From: an uncultured bacterium | Lineage (GTDB): Bacteria; Bipolaricaulota; Bipolaricaulia; UBA7950; UBA9294 | Direction of reading: 5' to 3' | Assembly (NCBI GenBank): GCA_903857865.1 | Contig: CAIOGO010000002.1 | Span: forward strand, 21,933-85,932 | Length of the DNA stretch: 64,000 nt | In this document: positions 52,990-62,111 of the stretch, in pieces | How the letters are laid out: the number at the start of each line of letters is the position of its first letter | Position numbering within the stretch: position 1 is the first letter of the stretch | Program-made: the position numbers and the translations under genes | The notes under the pieces: generated by a model | The model's database searches: none | Told to the model about the DNA's origin: nothing | The model's input: only the letters and a program-made list of their open reading frames with translations

Positions 52990-54042
52990 TCACATCTCGA
53001 GCAGCGCACCCAGCGCGCGCACGTTGACGTGCTCCGCCACAAGCTGCCGAATCCTTTCGGTCTTCCTCGCCTCACTCGCCGTCAGCAGCGGCTCGATTCG
53101 TTCGACCTGCATCGCCACGCTATACGTGTCCCCAGGGACGAGGAGGAGGGGGATCTTCTTCTCGGATGCCTTGGACATGACTTGCGCTGGCGGAAGAATG
53201 TTGTTGGTGAGCACGACGGCCGACGTGCCTCCGGCCTCGATCGCAGCGAGAATCATGTCACTGCGATCCCCACTGGTGATGACAAGCTTGTCGGGAGCCC
53301 TCATCCTCTCTTCGGCCATCGCCGCGGCGACGGACATCGCTCCGACCGCCACGTTGCGCACGAGGTTTCCCAGTCCTTCCTCGCCCGCGACGACCCGCGC
53401 GAAGAGACGGTCCGCAACCAACGAGACCGTCATCGTCGTCAGTTCCTTGTCGTAGGGAACGACGCCCAGGACCTCCACGCCGAGTTCTGCGATCTCGGGA
53501 AGATGGACCTCCTTGAAGTCGTCCAGATGAATGACCTTGTTGACGATGATTCCCGCCACAGTGGCTTCTTCGGCGCTCACGAAGCGCTGGATGAACGCCA
53601 CGTCATCGGCGATCTCGTCCTCGGCACCGCTGGCGACGACAACGACCGGGCTGCCAGTTTCCTGGGAGATGGTCAACGGATCGAGGCAAACGGATGCTCC
53701 GTACGACAGGTCCTTTCCGCACTCAATGAACACCGCATCCCGCCCCGCGCCGACGACTCCCAGCATGCGCCGCAGCTCCTCGAACATCGAGGCGCGCTCG
53801 TACATGAATCGCAGTTTCGAGTGGTCAAAGCCGATGCTCATCGTCTCCGGCTCTTGGCCCAATTCGAGCAGATGAGCGAAGAGGGCTGCATCGTAGTCCC
53901 ATAGTCTCTTCTTGCGGTAGAGGAACCTGTCGCCAAGCGGCTTGATGTACCCGAAACGCTGATCGAGGACACTCGCCAAGCCGACCAGCATGCTCGTCTT
54001 CCCCGCACCCTCACGCGTCGACGCCACGATCAGCGACTTCAC
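52990..54042 (-). CDS. BioD-like P-loop/DRTGG-domain protein
   Basis: 350 aa. N-terminal P-loop MKSLIVASTREGAGKTSMLV (GxxxxGKT at about 11-18) of the dethiobiotin-synthetase-like type, then a C-terminal DRTGG-type domain (VITSGDRSDMILAAIEAGGT, LLLVPGDTYSVAMQVERIEP). The same architecture forms the N-terminal part of long phosphotransacetylases and occurs beside ADP-forming acetate-CoA ligases. It may sense nucleotide or acyl-CoA and regulate the ligase. It overlaps the ligase stop by 4 bp. Confidence 0.75.
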   Translation of the reverse strand: MKSLIVASTREGAGKTSMLVGLASVLDQRFGYIKPLGDRFLYRKKRLWDYDAALFAHLLELGQEPETMSIGFDHSKLRFMYERASMFEELRRMLGVVGAGRDAVFIECGKDLSYGASVCLDPLTISQETGSPVVVVASGAEDEIADDVAFIQRFVSAEEATVAGIIVNKVIHLDDFKEVHLPEIAELGVEVLGVVPYDKELTTMTVSLVADRLFARVVAGEEGLGNLVRNVAVGAMSVAAAMAEERMRAPDKLVITSGDRSDMILAAIEAGGTSAVVLTNNILPPAQVMSKASEKKIPLLLVPGDTYSVAMQVERIEPLLTASEARKTERIRQLVAEHVNVRALGALLEM

Positions 54043-56150
54043 GCTGCGTCACCCCCTTGGGTATCAAACAGGATCCTCACGTCCACGGCCTTGACCCCCT
54101 CGCCGTAGTCATAGACCATGAGCGGGTTCACCTCAATGTCGGTGATCTCGCGACACTCGGCGATCAGTTGCCCGAGACGCGTCACTACGTCGGCCGCCGC
54201 TCCGATGTCCTTCCTTCGTCCGCCCCGCACGCCGAGTAGCAGGGGATACGAGCGGATGCTCCCGATCATTTCGCGCGCCACGTGCGCGCCGATCGGGGCC
54301 GCGCGGAACGAGACATCCTTCATCACTTCGACGTAGATGCCACCGAGGCCGAACATCGCCACAGGTCCGAAGGACGGGTCCTGGCGCGCACCAACGATCG
54401 TCTCGACACCGGGCCGGACCATCTCCACAACCTCCACGCCCTCAATGACCGCGTCGGGCTTGTAGCGCAGGCAGCTTCGCATGACGGCCTGGTACGCGTC
54501 GACCACCTCGTCCCGATCCTCGAGGTCGAGAGCGACGCCACCCGCATCGCTCTTGTGCACGATGTCCTTCGATACGATCTTCATCACCACGGGATACCCG
54601 ATCGTCTCCGCCGCGCGCACAACCTCGTCCAGATCTCGACTCAGGATGGAGCGCGGCATACGAAGCCCGAGAGCCAGGGCGACCTCGGCGGCTTCGTGCG
54701 CCAGGAGGAACCCTCGCCCCTCCGCACCAGCACGCCCGAGCACTTGCCGGATGCGTTCGAGATCGATGTCGTGCGCCGGCGGTTCTTCGTCATCTTCCTC
54801 TGCAAGGCGACGCGCGGAGCGATAGAGCGCACCGAGAACCGAGATCGCTTCGTAGACGTCCCCGAAGACGGGGATCCCTTCCGATCGCAACTCGCGAATC
54901 ATCGCCTCCATTCGCGCTCCTCCGAACAGAGCAAACACGATCGGCTTTGTCCTCTCGTACTGCCGGTACACAGATCGCAGGAGCTCGGCGAACTGCGACG
55001 TGTCGAAGAGGGCGGTCTCACAGTACAAGGCGACGGCGGCGTGCATGTCCGCGCGGGCGAACACGGCATCGAGCGCGCGTGCGTAGTCCTCGCCCGTCGC
55101 CTGGCCCGTGAGGTCGACCGGGTTCTTCGAAGAGCCGAACTCCGGCATCACCTCGGCGAACGCACTCGCGAGCACTACCTGGTTGTCGTACAACCGCACG
55201 CCGTGCTTCTCGCAGGCGTCCGTTGCGAGAACGCCGATGCCCCCCCCGTTCGTGACGATGACGGCGTCCTCGCCGGGGGGAAGCGGAGCCGTGGCGAGGA
55301 ACCGCACCCAGTCGAATGCCTCCTGCACGCTCTCGGCGCGCAAGACCCCGCACTGGCGCATGATGTCGTCAAACACATCATCCGCACCCGCGAGAGAGCC
55401 GGTGTGGGACGCTGCCGCCATCGCCCCGCGCGCCGACCGCCCCGACTTGATGACCACGACGTGCTTCCGTCTCGTGACTTGCCGAAGCGTTCTCACGAGC
55501 CGCTCGCCGTTCTTCACCCCTTCGATGTACAGAAGGACCACGCGAGTCTCGGGATCCTCGGCGAGGTACGTCAGGAGGTCCGCCTCGTCGATGTCCGACT
55601 TGTTCCCCACCGAGATGAGAGCGGACAGCCCGAGCGACTCGGCGGCCGTCTTGCCGATCATGGCAATGCCCAGCGCGCCGCTTTGCGTGATGATGGCGAC
55701 GTGACCGGGAAGAATCCCCCCGGGGCCGAACGTGGCATCCAGCCGACTCGAAGCGGAGTAGATCCCGAAGATGTTCGGTCCCAGAACGCGCATCCCGTGG
55801 GCGTGCGCGATCGAGACCATCTCCTTCTCCTGTGCGATGTTCCCGATCTCCGAGAAGCCGGAGGTCACGACGACGAGGTGTCCGACGCCCTTCGCGGCGC
55901 AGTCGGCAACGGCGGACGGCACGTGGTCGGCGGGAACCGAGAGCACGGCAACGTCGACGTCCCCCTTGACCTCGGCAAGGCTGCGGAGGACCGGCCACCC
56001 CAGGATCTCTCCGCCCTTGGGGTTGATCGGGTAGATCTGGCCGATGTATCCGGACTTGACCATGTTCTCGACGATCCGGTACCCGATCTTGCCTGGATTC
56101 GCGGATGCTCCCACGACGGCGACACTGCGCGGGTTGAACAGCCGGCCCAT
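54039..56150 (-). CDS. acetate-CoA ligase (ADP-forming), fused alpha-beta
   Basis: 703 aa from ATG 56150; a longer frame would overlap the upstream gene. The CoA-binding Rossmann domain is VAVVGASANPGKIG (10-23), the CoA-ligase part contains the phospho-histidine H249 (ASHTGSLAG), and the C-terminal third is an ATP-grasp domain (GYPVVMKIVSKDIVHKSDAG). The enzyme converts acetyl-CoA + ADP + Pi to acetate + CoA + ATP, giving ATP from fermentation or acetogenesis; it is common in archaea and in some anaerobic bacteria. Related protein acetyltransferases (Pat) carry a GNAT domain, which is absent from this protein but present in the neighbour upstream. Confidence 0.88.
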   Translation of the reverse strand: MGRLFNPRSVAVVGASANPGKIGYRIVENMVKSGYIGQIYPINPKGGEILGWPVLRSLAEVKGDVDVAVLSVPADHVPSAVADCAAKGVGHLVVVTSGFSEIGNIAQEKEMVSIAHAHGMRVLGPNIFGIYSASSRLDATFGPGGILPGHVAIITQSGALGIAMIGKTAAESLGLSALISVGNKSDIDEADLLTYLAEDPETRVVLLYIEGVKNGERLVRTLRQVTRRKHVVVIKSGRSARGAMAAASHTGSLAGADDVFDDIMRQCGVLRAESVQEAFDWVRFLATAPLPPGEDAVIVTNGGGIGVLATDACEKHGVRLYDNQVVLASAFAEVMPEFGSSKNPVDLTGQATGEDYARALDAVFARADMHAAVALYCETALFDTSQFAELLRSVYRQYERTKPIVFALFGGARMEAMIRELRSEGIPVFGDVYEAISVLGALYRSARRLAEEDDEEPPAHDIDLERIRQVLGRAGAEGRGFLLAHEAAEVALALGLRMPRSILSRDLDEVVRAAETIGYPVVMKIVSKDIVHKSDAGGVALDLEDRDEVVDAYQAVMRSCLRYKPDAVIEGVEVVEMVRPGVETIVGARQDPSFGPVAMFGLGGIYVEVMKDVSFRAAPIGAHVAREMIGSIRSYPLLLGVRGGRRKDIGAAADVVTRLGQLIAECREITDIEVNPLMVYDYGEGVKAVDVRILFDTQGGDAA

Positions 56151-56169
56151 GCTCTCTCGAGTCGCCGAC

Positions 56170-58044
56170 TCACCCAAACAACATCTTGAGTTCATAGACG
56201 CCGGCCCCCCGTTTCTTGTCAATCGAGAATCCCGCACGCTCGAAGAGCCGCATCATCGCTCGGTTCTCAATCAGCACCTCAGCACTGAATCCCAACAACC
56301 CTTCCTTTCTTGCCAGAAGCGTGAGGTAGTTGAGCAGCTCCGTCCCAACGCCCCGTTTCTGATAGTCGTCGCGAACGACGAGGGCGACTTCGGCAGTGTG
56401 CGTCTCTGCATCGATCCCGTACTGCCCGATGCCCACGACAACCTCACGCTCCTCGGTGGGCGCAACGGCAAGGATCACCATCTCCGACGTGTAGTCGATC
56501 ACCACGAACTCCTGAAGGCGCTCGTGCGGCATGTCTTTTCGCGACGAGATGAATCGCTGGTACGTGGATTGGTCCGAGAGCGCGTAGAAGAAGTCCTTCA
56601 CCAGCGGCTCGTCGCAGATGCGGACAGGTCGCAACAGGACTTCCTGCCCAAGCTTCGTCGTGCGGTACGTTTCCAGATGCTCCGGGTACTCGCCCCGCTT
56701 CCCGGGGACGTACGCCTGGTCTCGATAGACGAGGTTGCGCGCCTTGGCCTCCCGAAGGAGCCACGGGCGGAACTTCGGGTGCGCGACGCGGATGAGTTCC
56801 ATCGCGCGCTCGCGCATGTTCTTCCCGTGCAGGTAGGCGATCCCGTACTCCGTGACGACGTAGTGGAGATCGCCGCGCGTCAGCGTCACGCCGGCCCCAT
56901 TGCTCAGGCAGGGAACAATCCGCGACACTTCGCCACGACGCGCCGTCGACTCGAGGCCGAGGATCGACTTCCCTTCCGGCGCCAGCACCGCGCCCCGCAT
57001 GAAGTCCGCCTGGCCGCCAATTCCGCTGTAGAATTCGCTCCCCAACGACTCGGCCGTCGCTTGGCCGGTGAGATCGACCTCCAGCGCGGTGTTGATCGCC
57101 GTCATCTTGTGGATCCGCGCGATGACCGACGGGTTGTTCGTGTAGTCGACCGGCCGGAACGACACCGAGGGGTTGTCGCTCAGGAACTCGTACGTCGCCC
57201 TACTTCCCATGCAGAACGCCGCCACGGTCTTGTTCTGGTCGAGCGATTTCCGCGTGTTGTCGATGACGCCGGCCTGCATCAGCTCGACGATGCCATCGCT
57301 CAAGAGTTCGGTATGGACTCCCAGGTGAACCTTGTTCGACAAATGGGAGAGGATCGCGTCGGGGATTCGGCCGTATCCAACTTGGATCGTGGCGCCATCC
57401 TGGACGAGGCGCGCGACGTAGCCCCCGATGCGGTCGGCAATCCCGTCCGGCACGGTCGTCTCGTACTCCAGAAGCGGCTCGTCGTGCGGTAGGATGAAGT
57501 CTACATCGCGAAGATGCACGAAGCTGTCCCCGTGCGTCCGGGGCATCGATCGGTTCACTTGGCAGATCACCGTTCGAGCGCAGTCGGTCGCGGCGCGGAC
57601 GATGTCGACGCTCACGCCGAGACTGAGGAACCCATGCTCGTCGGGCGGCGAGGTTTGGATCAGCGCGACATCAATCGGAACGACTCCGCGGCGAAATAGC
57701 TGTGGGACCTGCGACAGGAAAATGGCGGTGTAGTCCGCCTCTCCCTGGTTCACCGCCTCGCGCGTTGGAGCGCCAATGAAGAACGAGTCGAGGCGGAAGT
57801 TCCTCTTCACCTCTTCCCGGAGATACGGAGTCAGGCCCAACGTCCAGACGTGGACAACCTCCGCGTCGAAGAATGCTTTCGGGTTCGTCTTGACGAACTC
57901 GACCATGGCATCCACAAGGTACTGAGGTTGCCCGCACCCGGTGCCGATGAAGATTCGGTCGCCTCGATGGATGCGTGCAAACGCCACGTCGGGAGCGACG
58001 AACTTCTCGGGAAACTCTCTTCGAAACTGCTCCAAGTGCTCCAT
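56170..58044 (-). CDS. acyl-CoA hydrolase/CoA-transferase fused to a GNAT domain
   Basis: 624 aa. About 1-440 matches acetyl-CoA hydrolase/4-hydroxybutyrate CoA-transferase: GDRIFIGTGCGQPQYLVDAM, ALIQTSPPDEHGFLSLGVSV, GLESTARRGEVSRIVPCLSN and the catalytic-glutamate segment VVTEYGIAYLHGKNMRERA. About 470-624 is a GNAT acetyltransferase domain with ALVVRDDYQKRGVGTELLNY, the acetyl-CoA-binding loop. Such fusions are known in anaerobes. Clustering with the ADP-forming ligase points to acetate/acyl-CoA balance. The start ATG 58044 lacks a strong Shine-Dalgarno. Confidence 0.85.
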   Translation of the reverse strand: MEHLEQFRREFPEKFVAPDVAFARIHRGDRIFIGTGCGQPQYLVDAMVEFVKTNPKAFFDAEVVHVWTLGLTPYLREEVKRNFRLDSFFIGAPTREAVNQGEADYTAIFLSQVPQLFRRGVVPIDVALIQTSPPDEHGFLSLGVSVDIVRAATDCARTVICQVNRSMPRTHGDSFVHLRDVDFILPHDEPLLEYETTVPDGIADRIGGYVARLVQDGATIQVGYGRIPDAILSHLSNKVHLGVHTELLSDGIVELMQAGVIDNTRKSLDQNKTVAAFCMGSRATYEFLSDNPSVSFRPVDYTNNPSVIARIHKMTAINTALEVDLTGQATAESLGSEFYSGIGGQADFMRGAVLAPEGKSILGLESTARRGEVSRIVPCLSNGAGVTLTRGDLHYVVTEYGIAYLHGKNMRERAMELIRVAHPKFRPWLLREAKARNLVYRDQAYVPGKRGEYPEHLETYRTTKLGQEVLLRPVRICDEPLVKDFFYALSDQSTYQRFISSRKDMPHERLQEFVVIDYTSEMVILAVAPTEEREVVVGIGQYGIDAETHTAEVALVVRDDYQKRGVGTELLNYLTLLARKEGLLGFSAEVLIENRAMMRLFERAGFSIDKKRGAGVYELKMLFG

Positions 58045-58464
58045 GCTGCCCTGCCCGCCTCACTCATGGTGGAGTGCGCGTCACCACCCTCTCTCCTCGC
58101 TTCCTTGCCGCACAGGGCCATCCCACCTAGCTTGCGAAGCCCCACCATTCTCCGGGATGCGTGCGCCCGCCGCAAGGGGATGCCGTTTCGCAGTCGAAGG
58201 GAGGAGACGTAAGCGTACGGCGCAGCGGGCGTCGACCGACCGGTTGTGTCGGGCACGTCGCCACCGATGGCCCGACGCGTTCCGGCCGGCCTCCCGCTGC
58301 GCCGGCAAGGAGGTGCTGCGCGGTGCTCGCATCTCTTCTGCCTCGGCCCGCCGTTCGGAACCGTCATGCGAGTGTGATGCGAATCACCAAGACCAAGAAT
58401 CCCAAGAACGCGCCACTCGTCGCGGCCACACGTCCGCTCGCGCGGGGACATCCGTCCGTCCGGG
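58045..58464. other. 420-bp intergenic region, no gene seen
   Basis: Both upstream of the CoA-transferase gene and downstream of the flavoprotein gene (both minus). Frames here are Arg/Pro-rich and have no start sites. No clear promoter boxes. Confidence 0.45.
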
Positions 58465-59697
58465 TCAGCCGCCCCGCGCGAGGGCCGCCCCCTCCCCAGC
58501 CAGCCGGCCCGTCACGAATGCCCAGAGAAAGTTGTAACCGCCGCTCGGCCCGACCGCGTCAAGCACCTCCCCACAGAAGTGCACGCACGGCACGATGCGG
58601 CTGCGGAGCGTCTTTGGATCGACCTCGCCGAGCGGAACCCCGCCGCCGGTGGCCTCCGCTTCCCGATACCCGCCGCAGTCGACCCACGGCAACTCGTAGG
58701 CGACGAGAGCCTGCAGGAGACGCGCCCGATCCTCCCGCCGAAGCGACGACAGCGTCGCGTCCCACAACCCGAGTTCCTCGAGCAAACGGTCGACGAGACG
58801 ATCGGGCAGTGCCTCCTTGAGGGTCCCGCGCACCGTGCCCCGAGACCCGGCAAGCGCCTCTGTCCAATCGGACTCGCTGCGGTCGAGCCACGCGACTCGA
58901 ACGGGCAGGTGCTCCCCGAGGGCCAGGCCGCGAGTGACGTGATGCGCCATGTTGAGGACTACGGGACCGCTGTAGCCGCGGTGCGTGAAGAGGAAGTCCC
59001 CCACCGCGACGCGCTTCGCTCGCCCGTCCCCGACCTCAAGGCGGACGGGGACCGCGATGCCGGCCAGCGCGGTGTGCTCGAATCGTCCGTTCCGCAGCGC
59101 CACGAGCGCCGGGTACGGCGGGACAACGTGATGCCCCAGGGACGTAGCCACACGGAATCCGAATCCATCGCTCCCCGTCCGCGCGTAGGAAAGCCCGCCC
59201 GTAGCCACGACGACCTGAGCCGCCACGATCCCCGGCCCGCTCTCCACGGCCACGCGACGGCGCTCGTTGGGCAGGATGTCGATGACCTTCGTGTTGGTTA
59301 GAAGGCGAACCTTGCTGCGGCGCAACGCGGCCAGAAACCGGTCGCGGACGTCCTCCCCACCGCCGGTTGCCGGGAACAGCTTCCCCGTCCTCTTCTGCTC
59401 GACAAGTCGGAGTCCGATGGTGTTCTCTAGGAAGCCGCGCACATCATCGAGCCGCCACGACTGCAGGATCTTGCGCAGTGTGTTCGGCGAGGAGGAGGTC
59501 GCATAGAGTTGAGCGTCCACGGACAGCGGCAGGATGTTACAGCGCCCGCCTCCCGACAGAAGCATCTTCGCCCCCGGCACGGGGCGAGAGTCCACGACGC
59601 ACACATCGGCTCCGGCCTTGGCGGCGTGCAACGCAGCCGTCATCCCCGCGGGACCCCCTCCAACGATGAGGACGTCGCATCCTTTCCGCTTCTTCAT
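58465..59697 (-). CDS. BaiN/HI0933-family flavoprotein
   Basis: 410 aa. FAD-binding CDVLIVGGGPAGMTAALHAA near the N-terminus, then MLLSGGGRCNIL and the second dinucleotide region VVVATGGLSYARTGSDGFGF, and the closing CGEVLDAVGPSGGYNFLWAF with GGYN. These are the hallmarks of the HI0933/BaiN family. BaiN is linked to bile-acid reduction, but most family members have no known substrate. It is divergent from the secreted protein gene. Confidence 0.88.
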   Translation of the reverse strand: MKKRKGCDVLIVGGGPAGMTAALHAAKAGADVCVVDSRPVPGAKMLLSGGGRCNILPLSVDAQLYATSSSPNTLRKILQSWRLDDVRGFLENTIGLRLVEQKRTGKLFPATGGGEDVRDRFLAALRRSKVRLLTNTKVIDILPNERRRVAVESGPGIVAAQVVVATGGLSYARTGSDGFGFRVATSLGHHVVPPYPALVALRNGRFEHTALAGIAVPVRLEVGDGRAKRVAVGDFLFTHRGYSGPVVLNMAHHVTRGLALGEHLPVRVAWLDRSESDWTEALAGSRGTVRGTLKEALPDRLVDRLLEELGLWDATLSSLRREDRARLLQALVAYELPWVDCGGYREAEATGGGVPLGEVDPKTLRSRIVPCVHFCGEVLDAVGPSGGYNFLWAFVTGRLAGEGAALARGG

Positions 59698-59812
59698 TGT
59701 GTCTGGAGCTTACCCCCGCGCGCGCGGCCGCGCGAGTCCCGACCGAGGTTGCGGAGGGTACAATGCTCCGACGGACTTGGGATCAGCGTACGAACTGGGA
59801 GGGAGGTACAAG

Positions 59813-60454
59813 ATGACAAAGGCGTTGATGGCGACCCTGCTTCTGGCGCTTGGATCGTCCTGCGGTCTGGCAGCCGACACGTTCCGCGCCGATGCCAACG
59901 CGACGGGGACAGTCGTCCTGTGGTTTCTCGGCCAGGACGTCACGGCCGATGTCCGTGCTGACGTGGCCCTTTCAGGAACCTTACTCCTCGGCGGGGTTGC
60001 CACTCCGTTCGCCGTGACGGGTCGCGCAACCGGGTCGGGGACAAGCAATCTCAACACCCTCGCGGTCGAGGCGATGATCGTGTTCACAGCGGAAGGCAAG
60101 ACAGAGTCCGGGGCCCCTCTCACGATCCAAGGAGGCATCTCCGTGGATGGCCTCGACGCCGCCGCAACCACGTCGACATCCGGCCAAGGGCACGGCCGCT
60201 TCTACTTCCTCATTACGACGGCCGGCGGCCGCTGGACGGTGGAGGGCGACGCCACCGGCAGCGCGTCCGGCAACTTCGTGGTTCCCGACGATCCTCTTTC
60301 CATGCAGATGATCGGAGCCGGAACATTCAAGCTCTCCGGCGAACTCCGGCCATGGAGTCCGTCGGCTGGCACCGCGTACCCAGAGTGGCCGGCCAAGCTG
60401 CTTGCGGAACTCGAACGTCAGTCGGCAAACGGCGAGAATGCACCCGACAACTAG
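59813..60454 (+). CDS. secreted protein, unknown
   Basis: 213 aa from ATG 59813 with GGGAGGGAGG 6 nt upstream. A signal peptide (LMATLLLALGSSCGLAADTF) is followed by a beta-rich, Gly/Thr/Ser-rich body (DVTADVRADVALSGTLLLGG, GRFYFLITTAGGRWTVEGDA). A possible -10 TACAAT lies at 59759-59764. No family recognised. Confidence 0.65.
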   Translation: MTKALMATLLLALGSSCGLAADTFRADANATGTVVLWFLGQDVTADVRADVALSGTLLLGGVATPFAVTGRATGSGTSNLNTLAVEAMIVFTAEGKTESGAPLTIQGGISVDGLDAAATTSTSGQGHGRFYFLITTAGGRWTVEGDATGSASGNFVVPDDPLSMQMIGAGTFKLSGELRPWSPSAGTAYPEWPAKLLAELERQSANGENAPDN

Positions 60455-60482
60455 CCTCCGGGAGTTGCTCGACTTCGGCCCG

Positions 60483-60488
60483 TATACT
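60483..60488 (+). promoter_or_regulatory. -10 box directly before the phosphodiesterase ATG
   Basis: TATACT ends 8 bp before the ATG at 60497, and no Shine-Dalgarno is present. A matching -35 at normal spacing is not clear. It suggests a leaderless transcript for the phosphodiesterase-cupin-mnmA operon. Confidence 0.5.
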
Positions 60489-60496
60489 CGCCATTC

Positions 60497-61741
60497 ATGA
60501 ACCGCCCCGACGTGCTCCTCGACCAGTTGACCTCTCGCCCCAAGCCTCTCGGGTTCCCGGACCACGTCGTTCTTCCGGACTACGACGGCCTCTCGATCGC
60601 GCGCGTTCCGGACCTGGCTTTCTCTGCCCTCGGCCTCAACGCGCGTCCGAGCGAGCTCCTCGACCGCGTGTCTCCACCTCGCGTCGACCGCGTCCTCCTC
60701 GTCATCCTCGACGGCCTCGGCTACCACCGCCTCGCGGAGCTCGCTGCGGAGGGAGCGAGCAGTGACTTCGACGCTCTCGCCGCCCCGGGGATGTGCATCC
60801 CGCTGACGACCGTCTTCCCGTCCACGACCGTGGCCGCGTTGACGACCTACAGCACCGGACTGACGCCGGCGGCGCACGGGATGCTCGGCTACCGGCTGTA
60901 CCTTCGCGAGGTCTCGGCCGTTGTCAACATGATTCAGCTCTCCGTCGTCGGCGGCCGCAGTGAAGCTCCACTGCCGGAGGCGTTCGCGATCGACGCCCTC
61001 CTACCCTGTCCGACAGTGTACGAGCGTCTTGCCGACTGCGGCGTGGACACCCACGTTCTCCTTCCGCGCGGAATCGTCGGAAGCGGCCTATCGCGGCTCC
61101 TTTATCGCGGCGCGAGCCACATCCACCCGGCCATCGGACTGTCCGACATGCTGGCTCTCGCCCGCCAGATTCTGAACCAGGCGCGATCGCGAACCGTCGT
61201 CACCGTCTACTGGCCGGGACTCGACTCCATCGCCCACCCGCGAGGTCCGCAATCCGAAGCGTACGTCGCCGAGGCAGCGTCCGTCGCCGCCGCGCTTCGG
61301 CGTGAGTTGGTCGGCCGCGTCGGTCGAACGCTCCTCCTCTTATCTTCGGATCACGGCTTTGCGTCCATGACTGCCTCGGACTACGTTCCAACGACCCGTT
61401 TCCCCAAGCTCCATGATCGACGTCTCCTCTTTCCTGTCGGAGAGCCGCGCGCCTCGTACCTCTTCCTGCGCGCAGACGCCGGGTCGGCCATAGCTTCACC
61501 ATCGCCCGCTGTCGAAGGGGACCTCCTGTTCGTCGACGCGGACGAGGCTCTCTCGCTCGGCCTTTTCGGCTCGGGGCAGATCCACCCCGAGACGCGGCAC
61601 CGCCTCGGCGACCTCCTCGTGGTCTCGACGGGCCGGCAAGGCTTGCTCCACCCCTATCCCGATGCTCCGTTCCTCCAAGGCATGCACGGCGGGCTCACCG
61701 CGGACGAGATGATCGTCCCGCTCGTTGTGAGTCCGCTCTGA
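60497..61741 (+). CDS. alkaline phosphatase/nucleotide pyrophosphatase-superfamily protein
   Basis: 414 aa. The metal sites can be followed in order: VILDGLG (Asp), FPSTTVAALTTYSTGL (nucleophilic Thr), WPGLDSIAH (Asp and His), LLSSDHGF (Asp-His) and GMHGGLTADEM (His). This is the type I phosphodiesterase/nucleotide pyrophosphatase pattern. No signal peptide is evident, so it may act in the cytoplasm. The substrate is unknown. First gene of an operon with a cupin and mnmA. Confidence 0.85.
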   Translation: MNRPDVLLDQLTSRPKPLGFPDHVVLPDYDGLSIARVPDLAFSALGLNARPSELLDRVSPPRVDRVLLVILDGLGYHRLAELAAEGASSDFDALAAPGMCIPLTTVFPSTTVAALTTYSTGLTPAAHGMLGYRLYLREVSAVVNMIQLSVVGGRSEAPLPEAFAIDALLPCPTVYERLADCGVDTHVLLPRGIVGSGLSRLLYRGASHIHPAIGLSDMLALARQILNQARSRTVVTVYWPGLDSIAHPRGPQSEAYVAEAASVAAALRRELVGRVGRTLLLLSSDHGFASMTASDYVPTTRFPKLHDRRLLFPVGEPRASYLFLRADAGSAIASPSPAVEGDLLFVDADEALSLGLFGSGQIHPETRHRLGDLLVVSTGRQGLLHPYPDAPFLQGMHGGLTADEMIVPLVVSPL

Positions 61742-61754
61742 GAAAGGACAGACC

Positions 61755-62111
61755 ATGGTGACCGTCGGCAAGAAAGGCACAGTCCTTCCCCGCATCTATG
61801 ACGACGCCCCCGCCGTGCGCGGCGTCGAAAAGCGCGTCCTCATCGGCCCCAAGCAGGGGGCGCCGCGGTTCGTCATGCGCCACTTCACTCTGGCGCCGCG
61901 CGGGTACAGTCCCGAGCACGCGCATCCTTGGGAGCACGAGCTCTACATCCTGTCGGGCAAAGGCCGCGTGCGCTTCAGCGACGGGGCCGCGGAGGTCGGG
62001 GCCGGCGACTTCGTCTTCGTCCCCCCCCTGGATAGGCACCAGTTCCTGAACACAGGTGACGAGCCGTTTGAGTTCCTCTGCGTCGTCCCTCTCACGGGAG
62101 ACGATGGGTAG
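61755..62111 (+). CDS. cupin-domain protein
   Basis: 118 aa. Cupin motif 1 PEHAHPWEHELYILSGKGRV supplies two His and a Glu; motif 2 GDFVFVPPLDRHQFLNTGDE supplies the last His. The metal site is therefore complete. The function may be a small dioxygenase, isomerase or sensor. AAAGGA lies upstream. It abuts mnmA with no gap. Confidence 0.85.
   Translation: MVTVGKKGTVLPRIYDDAPAVRGVEKRVLIGPKQGAPRFVMRHFTLAPRGYSPEHAHPWEHELYILSGKGRVRFSDGAAEVGAGDFVFVPPLDRHQFLNTGDEPFEFLCVVPLTGDDG

Noticed and set aside
58045-58464. Possible missed gene in the 420-bp gap
   Set aside because: All frames are Arg/Pro-rich, lack start sites and show no motif.
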